DNA from: a virus
Reading direction: 5' to 3' (one strand)
IMG/VR virus record: IMGVR_UViG_3300030329_003696
Location: 102,834-166,833 of that record
Length of the DNA: 64,000 nt
Shown: in pieces, positions 18,203 to 29,876 of the stretch
Numbering within the stretch: the first letter of the stretch is position 1
Layout: the number at the start of each line of letters is the position of its first letter
Notes under the pieces: generated by a model
Seen by the model: the letters and a program-made list of their open reading frames with translations, nothing else
Databases searched by the model: none
What the model was told of the DNA's origin: nothing
Program-made: the position numbers and the translations under genes

Positions 18203-18701
18203 AGCACCAGCATATACAGTCATCAAAGACAGTAGAGAACAAGATGGGTATACGTTTGAAAAATTTAATAGTAGGTACCACGCTTGTGCTGGTATGGTTG
18301 TTAGAAAATTAGATACAGGAGATTATTCTCTAGAAGGCCTAGAAGATAAAGTCTGTATAGAAAGAAAAGGTAGAATATCAGAACTCGCAATTAATCTAGG
18401 TAAGGACAAACACCGGTTTATGCGTGAGATAGAAAGGATGAAAGAGTTTCCTTTCAAATTTTTAGTTTTAGAATTTTCTCTAGAGGATGTAATGGACTTT
18501 CCAGAAAGGTCAGACATACCGGAAGAAAACTGGAACTCTCTTAAGATAACTAATAAATACATACTAAAAATGCTGATAGAATTTCAAATGTACGACGATA
18601 TACACGTTATATTTTGCGGAAGTAAGAAAAACGCAAAACTTGTAGTTAGCAGTATATTAAAACGTGTAAACGAATACTACTCTATCGGGAGAAAAAAGTG
18701 A
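18195..18701 (+). CDS. ERCC4/XPF-type nuclease
   Basis: 168 residues. DSREQ (D12, E15), LDTGDYS (D43) and CIERKGRISEL (E56-R-K58) are the acidic and ERK motifs of the XPF/Mus81 nuclease domain; no helix-hairpin-helix domain follows, so it is a single-domain form. Such enzymes cut branched DNA and could trim replication or recombination intermediates before packaging. It overlaps the HNH gene by 8 bp and the protease gene by 4 bp (ATGA-like, here GTGA). Confidence 0.82.
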   Translation: MSKAPAYTVIKDSREQDGYTFEKFNSRYHACAGMVVRKLDTGDYSLEGLEDKVCIERKGRISELAINLGKDKHRFMREIERMKEFPFKFLVLEFSLEDVMDFPERSDIPEENWNSLKITNKYILKMLIEFQMYDDIHVIFCGSKKNAKLVVSSILKRVNEYYSIGRKK

Positions 18702-19351
18702 CAGTAAACGTAGATATGATTTCAGATATAAATTCTTACGGCATAGATATAAAAAATAGAGAACTGTTTCTTCACAGCTATATAGCTAATAACGATGAAG
18801 ATCCTGGAGTAGACCATAAAATGGCTGCTTCATTCTACAAAAACATAAGAATGTTAGATAATCTATCCAAAGACCCCATAATAATTCACATGCACAGCGT
18901 AGGTGGAAACTGGAATGATGGAATGACTATCTATGATTCCATATTATTATGTGATTCATACGTCACGATAATCGCTTACGGCCAAGCCGAGTCAATGAGT
19001 AGTATCATACTGCAAGCTGCCGATAAGAGAGTTATGACACCAAACTCGTATTTTATGTGTCACTTTGGTTCTAGCGGGTATTCTGGGAATTACTTGGATG
19101 TTCAGAAGGGTGCAGCTTTTGAGAAAAGACAAACCGAAAAGATGTTAGATATATATTCAGAAGTTTGCTCTGAAGGGAAATACTTCAAGGATCAGTATAC
19201 AGATATAACGGAAGATAAAGTTAAAAATTATCTAAAAAGAAAGTTGAAAGATGGCGACTGGTACTTAGATCCTAATGAAGCAGTCTTCTACGGATTTGCA
19301 GACTGTGTATTAAAAACAAGAAAATGTCAAACAATCAATAGTTTAAAATAG
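18698..19351 (+). CDS. ClpP-like serine protease
   Basis: 217 residues. HMHSVGGNWNDGMTIYDSI is the ClpP oxyanion region; AESMSSII holds the nucleophile (S99, beside M100) and FMCHFGSSGYSG the histidine (H122). The start is GTG or ATG: the frame opens at GTG 18698 inside the upstream stop. Phage ClpP-like proteins usually mature the head, but this phage has a separate prohead protease, so it may instead process host or other phage proteins. It precedes the large terminase by 1 bp. Confidence 0.78.
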   Translation: MTVNVDMISDINSYGIDIKNRELFLHSYIANNDEDPGVDHKMAASFYKNIRMLDNLSKDPIIIHMHSVGGNWNDGMTIYDSILLCDSYVTIIAYGQAESMSSIILQAADKRVMTPNSYFMCHFGSSGYSGNYLDVQKGAAFEKRQTEKMLDIYSEVCSEGKYFKDQYTDITEDKVKNYLKRKLKDGDWYLDPNEAVFYGFADCVLKTRKCQTINSLK

Positions 19352-19352
19352 T

Positions 19353-21329
19353 ATGACTGATTTGAAAAATATCGATGAAGCTTGGTTGAACCTAGATATA
19401 AAAGAAAAAAATCTTTTTAATCCGTTCAAGCTTGTTAATTTTAACGACGACGACTTTCACCTTAAGATGCTTTGGCTCATGACTAGGCCAGAGTATTTTT
19501 CCTTTTTATGTAAACATGTTTTTAATATAAACATTCTACCATCTCAAGCACTTTTCTTATGCGAGATGTGGAACAGAAGATTCCCCATGCTCATCGCTAG
19601 TCGTGGTTTTGGTAAATCATTTATATTATCACTGTACGCCATGATCAGAGCCTTGCTTTTGCCCGAAAGAAAAGTCGTTGTAGTTGGTGCTGCATTCCGA
19701 CAGTCGAAGGTGCTTTTTGAATATATGGAAACAATTTGGAACAATTCTCCAATTCTGAGAAGTATGTGTGACTCTAACAGTGGTCCCAGAAGAGATGTTG
19801 ATCGTTGTGTTATGAGGATAAATAACTCTAGAGTAACATGTTTACCTTTAGGTGATGGACAAAAAATTAGAGGTCAAAGAGCCAATGATATTATTAGTGA
19901 CGAGTTTGCTTCGATCCCCAGAGATATCTTTGAAACTGTTGTTGCTGGCTTTGCTGCTGTTAGTTCTGATCCCATAGAGAACGTAAAGAAGATAGCAGCA
20001 AGAAAAAAAGCCCAAGAGTTGGGGGTTGAGCTAGAGGAAGAGAGTGACTCTGTACTAGAAAAGAAAGACAACCAAATTATATTAAGCGGTACAGCCTATT
20101 ATGATTTTAACCATTTTGCAGTATACTGGAAGAAGTGGAAATCAATAATTAAAAGTCAGGGAAGATTAAACAGGTTGAGAGAAATATTTGGAGAAGACCC
20201 ACCTAAAGATTTTGACTGGAGGGACTACTCCATAATCAGAGTTCCTTACGAGCTTTTACCAGAAGGCTTCATGGATGCCTCACAGGTTGCTAGATCAAAG
20301 GCGACGGTTCATGCTGGAATATATCAAATGGAGTTCGGAGCGTGCTTTACACGTGATTCTCAGGGCTTCTTTAAGCGTACTCTAATAGAAAGTTGTGTTA
20401 CGAATGATACAGACTCCGTAAAAGACTCAAAAGGTGAACAAATATGTTTTCAGGCACAGCTAAGGGGGGACATAAATAAAAAGTATATATTTGGTGTTGA
20501 CCCCGCATCAGAAGTTGATAATTTTAGCATAGTAGTTTTAGAGGTTAATGGCGACCACAGAAGAATTGTTCACTGCTGGACTACAAACAGGTCGGAACAC
20601 AAAGAAAAGGTGAAGAGCGGTTTTTCCTCAGAGAGCGATTTCTACGCCTACTGTGCTAGAAAAATCAGAGATCTAATGAAGATATTCCCATGTATACACA
20701 TCGCTATGGATGCTGGTGGTGGAGGAATTGCTGTCATGGAATCCCTACACGATCAAGACAAGATCCAAGATGGAGAGTTACCCATCTGGCCAGTTATAGA
20801 TGATGATAAGCCAAAAGATACAGATGACCACAGAGGGCTACACATACTTGAGATGTGTCAATTTTCCAAGTATGACTGGTTAGCTGAAGCAAATCATGGA
20901 ATGAGAAAAGATTTTGAGGACAAGGTTCTTTTATTCCCAATGTTTGACTCCGTAAGCTTAGGAATAGCAAATGTCGAGGATGGACTAAAAGGTAGAAACT
21001 ATGATACGTTAGAGCAGTGTGTTATGGAAATTGAGGATCTTAAAGACGAATTGACTATGATTCAAATCACTCAGACGGCCACAGGTAGAGATAAGTGGGA
21101 CACACCAGAAACAGTTATAGGAACCGGTAAAAAGGGTAAGCTAAGAAAAGACCGTTACTCTTCTTTACTTATGGCTAATATGGCCGCTAGAACCTTATCA
21201 AGAATGCCGGAGGCAACAATCTACAATTTCTACGGTGGTTTCGCAACGCTAGAAAAATCTAAAGACAAAACCGGAGAAGACTACTCTGGCCCAAACTGGT
21301 TCACAGATGGTATGAATGGCATTTATTAA
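19353..21329 (+). CDS. terL: Terminase large subunit
   Basis: 658 residues. Walker A SRGFGKS (residues 83-89), Walker B IISDEF (about 180-185) and a C-terminal RNase H-like nuclease with FGVDPASEVDNF (about 382) and AMDAGGGG (about 452) identify the ATP-driven packaging motor. The N-terminal segment (ALFLCEMWNRRFPMLIA) is typical of T4-like large terminases. It probably works with the protein encoded at 15865-16677. The start ATG lies one base after the upstream stop; the ribosome site is weak, which suggests coupling. Confidence 0.93.
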   Translation: MTDLKNIDEAWLNLDIKEKNLFNPFKLVNFNDDDFHLKMLWLMTRPEYFSFLCKHVFNINILPSQALFLCEMWNRRFPMLIASRGFGKSFILSLYAMIRALLLPERKVVVVGAAFRQSKVLFEYMETIWNNSPILRSMCDSNSGPRRDVDRCVMRINNSRVTCLPLGDGQKIRGQRANDIISDEFASIPRDIFETVVAGFAAVSSDPIENVKKIAARKKAQELGVELEEESDSVLEKKDNQIILSGTAYYDFNHFAVYWKKWKSIIKSQGRLNRLREIFGEDPPKDFDWRDYSIIRVPYELLPEGFMDASQVARSKATVHAGIYQMEFGACFTRDSQGFFKRTLIESCVTNDTDSVKDSKGEQICFQAQLRGDINKKYIFGVDPASEVDNFSIVVLEVNGDHRRIVHCWTTNRSEHKEKVKSGFSSESDFYAYCARKIRDLMKIFPCIHIAMDAGGGGIAVMESLHDQDKIQDGELPIWPVIDDDKPKDTDDHRGLHILEMCQFSKYDWLAEANHGMRKDFEDKVLLFPMFDSVSLGIANVEDGLKGRNYDTLEQCVMEIEDLKDELTMIQITQTATGRDKWDTPETVIGTGKKGKLRKDRYSSLLMANMAARTLSRMPEATIYNFYGGFATLEKSKDKTGEDYSGPNWFTDGMNGIY

Positions 21330-21331
21330 TC

Positions 21332-21346
21332 TTTTTTGTGTATAAT
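21332..21346 (+). promoter_or_regulatory. Late promoter 2 (TTTTTTGTGTATAAT)
   Basis: A T-run followed by TGTGTATAAT, 45 bp upstream of the portal gene, no -35. Confidence 0.8.
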
Positions 21347-21391
21347 CTATTAACAATCCAATTACAATCCAACTGTTGATAGGAACACTAA

Positions 21392-23404
21392 ATGTCAGAC
21401 GATTCTTTTATAACATGGAACGAAAACGATAGTAGCGATAAAGCTAAAGCTTTTGAGCAATTCTCTGACTCAATAGAGTCGTACGACGGCATATCGCGTG
21501 CTTACCATAGAGACTTTTTAGATATAGAACCAAACAGGTCTGTCCGACCCGGTTTTACTTCTCAAGACTACTATGCCTTTAGAACTGAAGAGCAGGTTCC
21601 CAAGCGTCAAAAACGCATTATTAAAATGTGCATGGACGCCTACGATAAGGTTGGTATTGTAAGAAACATTATTGATCTCATGGGCGACTTTGGTAGCCAA
21701 GGTATTAATATAGTACACGAAAACAAAAGCGTAGAAAAATTCTTTCAGCAGTGGTTTAGAAAAATAGATGGTAAAGAGCGATCAGAGAGATTCCTTAACA
21801 ATCTTTATAGAACTGGGCAGGTTTTTCTCTACAAGAGCTATGCCAACATCACGCCCGAGATTAACAAATATATTAAATCTCTGGGTAGTGATATAACTCT
21901 AGAGCTTCCAAACATAGAAAAATCAGTTGTGCCTTGGAGATACAACTTCTTTAACCCACTAACCGTCGATATGAAAAACGGCGAAGTTAACTTATTCTTA
22001 GGTAGGAAAAATTTTCAATTAACCGCCAACAGCTTCTTCGACAATTTTAAAGATGGTGCGATCCCCGCAAAGGTTCTAGAAACACTACCAACAAACGTAA
22101 AAGACGCCATCAAACGAGGCGACAGAAAAATAACCCTAGATCCAGAACGCTTATCCGTATTTTACTACAAGAAAGACGACTGGCAACAATGGGCACACCC
22201 GCTAGTATACGCAATTCTTGATGACATTATAATGTTAGAGAAAATGCGTTTAGCGGACTTATCCGCATTAGATGGTGCAATATCTAATATCAGACTTTGG
22301 ACTTTAGGTAGCTTAGACCATAAAATATTACCAAATAAAAACGCAATCAATAAACTTAGAAACATATTAGCTAGTAATGTTGGTGGCGGAACTATGGAGT
22401 TGGTTTGGGGTCCAGAGCTTACATACACAGAATCTAATAGTCAGGTTTATAAGTTCCTAGGCTCTGAAAAGTATCAATCTGTATTAAACAGTATCTATGC
22501 CGGTTTGGGCGTTCCCCCAACCCTTACGGGTATGGCTGGAAACGGCGGAGGGTTTACAAATAATTTTATATCCCTTAAAACTATGGTTGAGAGACTTCAA
22601 TACGGAAGAGATCAGCTAACAAAGTTCTGGCAAAAGGAAGTAGAATTTATCAGAAAAGCTATGGGCTTTAGAAAACCAGCACATGTTGTTTTTGATCAGA
22701 TGAGCTTGTCAGACGAAGCAGCCGAGAAGAACCTGCTTATTCAGTTGGCTGACAGGGATATCATTAGCCATGAGACCATCCTAGAAAGATTTAAAGAAAT
22801 ACCATCTGTTGAAAAGATGCGTTTGCAAAGAGAATCTAAGGATAGGAATAAGGAAAAGCTTCCCGACAAAGCAAGCCCATTCCATAATGCTAACCATAAG
22901 AAGGATCTCGAAAAGATGGACAAACAGGCTAAAGTAGATGAGGACAAAGAAAACAGAAAACCGCAAAAAGAGGGAGTGGTACCTAAAATTCAAGAAAACG
23001 GCAGACCTCCCTTTAAAAAAGACGAGGAACCTAGAAAGAAAAGGGTTGAGACTCCAAAGTCAACACCCGGTTTAGCAGATATGATTGTTTGGGCTTCCTC
23101 AACATTCGATTCACTATCCGTGCTTTCAAAGGCCTACTTGGGCACAAAAGAAAAGTCGAACATGAGACAGCTAACGAAAGCTGAAGCCTCTGAATTAGAA
23201 GATCTTAAGATAGATGTGCTCACAAAACTAGAGCCTCTCTCGTCGGTAGATAACGACTCTATCTTTAAGGCACTTAGCCAAAAATCTTACAATAAACAAT
23301 TTAAATCTCACTTAAAAAACAAAAGTATTACTCTTGACTCTATGACTATGGATAGTTACAAAAAGGCGGTTGTCGGTGCTTTTGTAGAGTTTTTCTATCA
23401 CTAA
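21392..23404 (+). CDS. Portal protein
   Basis: 670 residues. It is the ring at the capsid vertex through which DNA enters. The recognisable parts are the stem-wing region around residues 80-180 (DAYDKVGIVRNIIDLMGDFG, then RTGQVFLYKSYAN), the later LVYAILDDIIMLEKMRLAD helix and the GVPPTLTG...GGFTNNFISLK crown-proximal loop. The C-terminal 150 residues are charged and helical. The position directly after the large terminase supports the call. It has its own late promoter. Confidence 0.88.
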   Translation: MSDDSFITWNENDSSDKAKAFEQFSDSIESYDGISRAYHRDFLDIEPNRSVRPGFTSQDYYAFRTEEQVPKRQKRIIKMCMDAYDKVGIVRNIIDLMGDFGSQGINIVHENKSVEKFFQQWFRKIDGKERSERFLNNLYRTGQVFLYKSYANITPEINKYIKSLGSDITLELPNIEKSVVPWRYNFFNPLTVDMKNGEVNLFLGRKNFQLTANSFFDNFKDGAIPAKVLETLPTNVKDAIKRGDRKITLDPERLSVFYYKKDDWQQWAHPLVYAILDDIIMLEKMRLADLSALDGAISNIRLWTLGSLDHKILPNKNAINKLRNILASNVGGGTMELVWGPELTYTESNSQVYKFLGSEKYQSVLNSIYAGLGVPPTLTGMAGNGGGFTNNFISLKTMVERLQYGRDQLTKFWQKEVEFIRKAMGFRKPAHVVFDQMSLSDEAAEKNLLIQLADRDIISHETILERFKEIPSVEKMRLQRESKDRNKEKLPDKASPFHNANHKKDLEKMDKQAKVDEDKENRKPQKEGVVPKIQENGRPPFKKDEEPRKKRVETPKSTPGLADMIVWASSTFDSLSVLSKAYLGTKEKSNMRQLTKAEASELEDLKIDVLTKLEPLSSVDNDSIFKALSQKSYNKQFKSHLKNKSITLDSMTMDSYKKAVVGAFVEFFYH

Positions 23405-23431
23405 TTCAGGGTTTTTTGCAAAAAATAATAA

Positions 23432-23445
23432 TTTTTGTGTATAAT
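23432..23445 (+). promoter_or_regulatory. Late promoter 3 (TTTTTGTGTATAAT)
   Basis: A -10-only motif 16 bp upstream of the protease/scaffold start, so the leader would be very short. Confidence 0.8.
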
Positions 23446-23461
23446 TCTGTGAGGTTCAAAT

Positions 23462-24946
23462 ATGACTATAAAAATTTATAAAAAAGAAATAGAAGACGGT
23501 ATTGGTGAGCTTGTAAAAAGTACCGCCAGCGTTGCGTATTGTTCTGAAGCTACAGTTAACACGTATGCTCCAGACTCTCTCCCTAAACCTAATTCTAAAA
23601 TCATAGATAAGGTAATAGCAGAGAATAAAGATCAGATAGATCTTCATTACATTGAGTCTGTATTAGTTTCATGTGGCTGGAATAAGAACGATGACGTTTT
23701 TCTCACCAGAGCTACTTGGGAGGCTAGAAATACTCCTGAAGATAAGCAGTTTAATTTTATGCACGATGAAAATGATATCATTGGACATATTACTGGAAGT
23801 TATGTTTTAACTAAGGATGGAAAAGCTGTTGCAGATAACGAAGAAATGCCTGAAGATTTTGATATCATAACACAGGCGGTCCTATACAACAGCTGGACAA
23901 ACGAAGAAAACAAAGACAGGATGCAGAAAATCATTTCCGAAATTCAGGAAGGCAAATGGTTTGTTTCTATGGAATGTCTTTTTTCTGGATTCGATTATGC
24001 CTTACAGGGGCCAGACGGTGATTCAAAATTATTAGCCAGAAGTGAAGAATCTGCTTTTTTGACAAAACACCTAAGAGTTTATGGAGGCACAGGTGAGTAT
24101 GAAGGATATAAAATCGGGCGGGCATTATCTAATATAGCCTTTTCTGGCAAAGGACTGGTTGCAAAACCGGCCAACCCAAGAAGCGTTATATTGAATAGTA
24201 AGAGTACCGCACAATTTAATGTACAAGAGATGAATTCTAACCTTTCTATAGGAGATTTTAACATGTCCGATGTTTTGACAAATCAGGTTGCTGAACTTAA
24301 AACGCAACTTGAAGCTGCAAAGGCTGAAAACGAAGCTATTAAAGCAAAGATTGAAGAAGCAAAAGATAAAGAGCTTGCTTCGACGGTTGAGGCTTTTCAA
24401 ACACAAGCTGAAGAAAGTCAAGCAACTATTGATGAGCTTAACGAGACTATCAAGTCTACTCAAGCTCGTGTTGCCGAACTCGAAGATCAGCTTAACACTT
24501 CCACAACCGAATTGGCTGAGGCCATGAAGGAAGTGGCTTTAATGAAGAAAAAAGAAGCTATGATGAAACGCAAAGCTTCCTTGGAAGAAGCTGGCTTTGA
24601 AGCAGAAGAGATCGAAGAATCTCTTGCTACTTTTGAGTCTTTGGAAGACGAAGCTTTTGAAGCCGTCGTTGCTCTCATGAAAAAGAAAGCAAAGAAGGAC
24701 GCAAAAGACGAAGACGCTGAAGCCGGTATGCCTCCAGAAATGAAGGAAGCTATCGAGAAGAAGAAAAAGGAAAAAGAAGCTAAAGCTGAAGAAGAAGCTG
24801 AAGCGGAAGAAGTGACAGAAGAAGTTTTTGAAGATCTCGAATCGTCAGAAGCTACTTTGGTGGAGTCCGAAGAAGTGGACGAAATCGAACAGACGAGAGC
24901 CAGTATTGCTGACTGGTTTGAAACTAACGTCCTCAATACCAAATAA
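23462..24946 (+). CDS. Prohead protease fused to scaffold
   Basis: 494 residues. The N-terminal 240 residues form a herpes-assemblin-type protease: FNFMHDENDIIGH (histidines about 101 and 109) and WFVSMECLFSGF (serine about 168) supply the expected His and Ser, and GLVAKPANPRSV closes the domain. From about residue 265 onward a long, low-complexity coiled coil rich in Glu, Ala and Lys follows, typical of scaffolding. The fusion lets protease and scaffold enter the prohead together; the scaffold part is then cut out. Charge-rich repeats (AEEEAEAEE) are extreme. It starts 16 bp after its late promoter. Confidence 0.85.
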   Translation: MTIKIYKKEIEDGIGELVKSTASVAYCSEATVNTYAPDSLPKPNSKIIDKVIAENKDQIDLHYIESVLVSCGWNKNDDVFLTRATWEARNTPEDKQFNFMHDENDIIGHITGSYVLTKDGKAVADNEEMPEDFDIITQAVLYNSWTNEENKDRMQKIISEIQEGKWFVSMECLFSGFDYALQGPDGDSKLLARSEESAFLTKHLRVYGGTGEYEGYKIGRALSNIAFSGKGLVAKPANPRSVILNSKSTAQFNVQEMNSNLSIGDFNMSDVLTNQVAELKTQLEAAKAENEAIKAKIEEAKDKELASTVEAFQTQAEESQATIDELNETIKSTQARVAELEDQLNTSTTELAEAMKEVALMKKKEAMMKRKASLEEAGFEAEEIEESLATFESLEDEAFEAVVALMKKKAKKDAKDEDAEAGMPPEMKEAIEKKKKEKEAKAEEEAEAEEVTEEVFEDLESSEATLVESEEVDEIEQTRASIADWFETNVLNTK

Positions 24947-24971
24947 CTTTTATACTAAAAGGAGATTTACA

Positions 24972-25472
24972 ATGGCTCTTAAAGCAGATAGATATGAAGA
25001 ATCAACAGATATCAGTCACTTTTCGTCATCAACTGGCGTTAGAGGACAGGTAGTCTGTTTGGATGCAGCAGCTCTTGCTGGAGCATCTGGTGCAGCTTTG
25101 GATCAAGGTGAAAACACTGTTTCACCAATCTCAGCTGTAGGCGGGACTACTCCTAGTGTTCCCGTTGGTATCATTCTTAACGACGTTGTTAATAAAGACC
25201 TTACCCGAACCCACCTTAACCAATATAAGGATGAAGTTCAAAAGGGTGGCAAGGTAACAATCTTGACTCGTGGTTGGGTTGTTACAGACCAAGTCACTGA
25301 TGACCCTAAAGCTGGCGATACGGCTTATGCGGGTGCGAATGGTAAGATCAGCCCAGCAGCTGGTTTGGATGTAGCATCTGGAGAACTTGCTATCGGACGA
25401 TTCATGTCCCGCACAGACTCTGATGGTTACGCAAAAGTTTATGTTAACCTTCCACAGGCTTGGGGTGCTTAA
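24972..25472 (+). CDS. Head decoration or stabilisation protein
   Basis: 166 residues from the ATG at 24972, which follows AAGGAG. A longer frame from 24828 overlaps the scaffold end and is rejected. The chain is strand-rich and resembles capsid-decoration proteins that sit between scaffold and capsid genes: PVGIILNDVVNKDLTR, VTILTRGWVVTDQV, AGDTAYAGANGKISPA. They bind the outside of the expanded shell and stabilise it. Identified mainly by position and style. Confidence 0.7.
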   Translation: MALKADRYEESTDISHFSSSTGVRGQVVCLDAAALAGASGAALDQGENTVSPISAVGGTTPSVPVGIILNDVVNKDLTRTHLNQYKDEVQKGGKVTILTRGWVVTDQVTDDPKAGDTAYAGANGKISPAAGLDVASGELAIGRFMSRTDSDGYAKVYVNLPQAWGA

Positions 25473-25501
25473 GCCTCTATAATTTAAAGGAGAATTTAAC
25501 A

Positions 25502-26509
25502 ATGTCATATACAGAAAGACCAAGTGAAGAATTTATTTCACTTTTAAAGCAGACTGGTAATAACGACCAGAATGTGGCTTATGCTGCTCAACGCGAATTT
25601 GCTAAGGCACTTGAGTTACCTTTGCGAAAAGGCGTTCTGGTTGGAAATATCCTTGGTGATATTTTTGAAACTATTAATGTCGAACCCGGTGCTTCCACGG
25701 AGTATCCTCTCGACTTAATCTCTCCTGGGCTTGAGGGCGAACATGTTGCCTATACCAACCCAGGACACGGTCGTATTCCTGAACGAGCAGTGGAAAGCGA
25801 CTACGTCATGATTCCAACCTATAGCATCACAAGCTCAGTTGATTATCTTCTGCGTTTTGCTCGTGAAGCTCGTTGGGATGTTGCTGCTCGTGCAATGCAG
25901 GTGATGGAAGCTGGATTCGTCAAGAAAATGAACGATGATGGCTGGCACACCATTCTGGCCGCAGGCGTTGACCGTAACATTTTGGTTTACGATGGTGACG
26001 CCACTGCTGGTTTATTCAGCAAGAGACTCGTTTCTCTGATGCAGACTACCATGCGTCGTAACGCTGGTGGTAATACGGGTTCTGCAAATCGCGGTCGTCT
26101 GACCGACCTCTACGTTTCTCCAGAAGCTCTGGAAGATGTACGTAACTGGGGTCTTGATCAGGTTGACGAAGTGACTCGTCGTGAGATCTACACTGCCGCT
26201 GAAGGTGGTGCCCCAATCACACGCATTTTTGGTGTGAACCTTCACGATCTCGACGAACTTGGAGAAGGTCAAGAGTACCAAACGTTCTTTACGAGCGGTT
26301 TGAGTGGTGCTGTTGAAGCTAACGACGTAGAGTTGGTAGTTGGACTTGACCAGTCATCCAATGATAGCTTTGTTATGCCAATGAAGCAGCAGTTGGAAGT
26401 ATTTGAAGATCCTACCCTCCATAGACAGCAACGTGCTGGTTACTATGGTTTCGCTGAACTTGGATTCGGCGTACTGGATAACCGTAGAGTTATCTTGGGA
26501 TCATTCTAA
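25502..26509 (+). CDS. Major capsid protein, HK97 fold
   Basis: 335 residues from the ATG at 25502 behind AAGGAG. Features of the HK97-type shell protein are the helical N-arm (EEFISLLKQTGNNDQN...REFAKAL), the E-loop region near residues 60-95, the long spine helix (DVAARAMQVMEAGFVKKMNDDG, residues about 125-147) and the strand-rich end (QQRAGYYGFAELGFGVLDNRR). It is followed by a strong terminator, as expected for the most abundant protein. No separate N-terminal scaffold domain is present. Confidence 0.9.
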   Translation: MSYTERPSEEFISLLKQTGNNDQNVAYAAQREFAKALELPLRKGVLVGNILGDIFETINVEPGASTEYPLDLISPGLEGEHVAYTNPGHGRIPERAVESDYVMIPTYSITSSVDYLLRFAREARWDVAARAMQVMEAGFVKKMNDDGWHTILAAGVDRNILVYDGDATAGLFSKRLVSLMQTTMRRNAGGNTGSANRGRLTDLYVSPEALEDVRNWGLDQVDEVTRREIYTAAEGGAPITRIFGVNLHDLDELGEGQEYQTFFTSGLSGAVEANDVELVVGLDQSSNDSFVMPMKQQLEVFEDPTLHRQQRAGYYGFAELGFGVLDNRRVILGSF

Positions 26510-26532
26510 TTCCCGTTGCTTTCTTATCAAGA

Positions 26533-26572
26533 AAAGAGTCACTCTCATATTGTTGGGGGTGGCTCTTTTTTT
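26533..26572 (+). terminator. Terminator after the capsid gene
   Basis: AAAGAGTCAC (26533-26542) pairs with GTGGCTCTTT (26559-26568) and runs into T7. The T-run is also the 5' part of the next late promoter, so stop and start are fused. Confidence 0.85.
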
Positions 26573-26581
26573 GTGTATAAT
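26566..26581 (+). promoter_or_regulatory. Late promoter 4 (T7-GTGTATAAT)
   Basis: TGTGTATAAT directly on the T-run of the capsid terminator; it starts the fibre region. Confidence 0.82.
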
Positions 26582-26631
26582 ACATTGTAATTCGCGTTTT
26601 ACAGTAGGATTTAACTAAAGGGGAATTCCTT

Positions 26632-27120
26632 ATGACAGCCTTATCAGATTATTTGGAGTCCGGCTTACTCCACCACATTTTTAGGGGTCAAACGTTTAAT
26701 AAACCTAGTGGTATATCCATAGCATTATGTAGCGGTGTTCCTAGAGAATCAGACACCGGGGCTACAATTCCTGAGTTACCAGTTAAAAAAGATGGTAATA
26801 ATACTGGATATGGTAGATATTTCTTAGGTGACCCAAAATCAGACGATTCAGTACCCGGAACGCAGAGCGGAAATTATTTCTGGTCTCATTCAGCAAATGA
26901 CTATGCAGCTGGCAGTGGTGTTATTAAAAATGCAAATCTCATCATGTTTGATAACGCCCTACAGGATTGGGGGTGGGTATCAGGTATTGCTATCTGTGAT
27001 TCAGGGACCGTTGGCTCTGGAAACTTACTAATGTATGCCCAACTTAATAATCCAAGAATAATTTATCAGGGAGATACCGTCAAGTTTGACCAGTCTTCTT
27101 TGCAAATCAGCTTTAAATAG
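26632..27120 (+). CDS. Minor virion structural protein
   Basis: 162 residues. The opening SDYLESGLLHHIFRGQTFNK and the phrase ISIALCSGVP are typical of a family of small phage structural proteins encoded next to tail fibres, where the exact role is unclear. The rest is strand-rich (YGRYFLGDP, WGWVSGIAICDSGT, LLMYAQLNNPRIIYQGD). The ATG follows GGGGAATTCCTT. First gene after the capsid terminator. Confidence 0.7.
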   Translation: MTALSDYLESGLLHHIFRGQTFNKPSGISIALCSGVPRESDTGATIPELPVKKDGNNTGYGRYFLGDPKSDDSVPGTQSGNYFWSHSANDYAAGSGVIKNANLIMFDNALQDWGWVSGIAICDSGTVGSGNLLMYAQLNNPRIIYQGDTVKFDQSSLQISFK

Positions 27121-27129
27121 GGTTAAACA

Positions 27130-29862
<2,733 letters not shown>

Positions 29863-29876
29863 TCTAGGAACAAAAA

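Noticed and set aside
24288-24942. Frames opposite and within the scaffold part, rich in Leu/Lys or Ser/Ala
   Set aside because: Shadows of the Glu/Lys/Ala-rich coiled coil.
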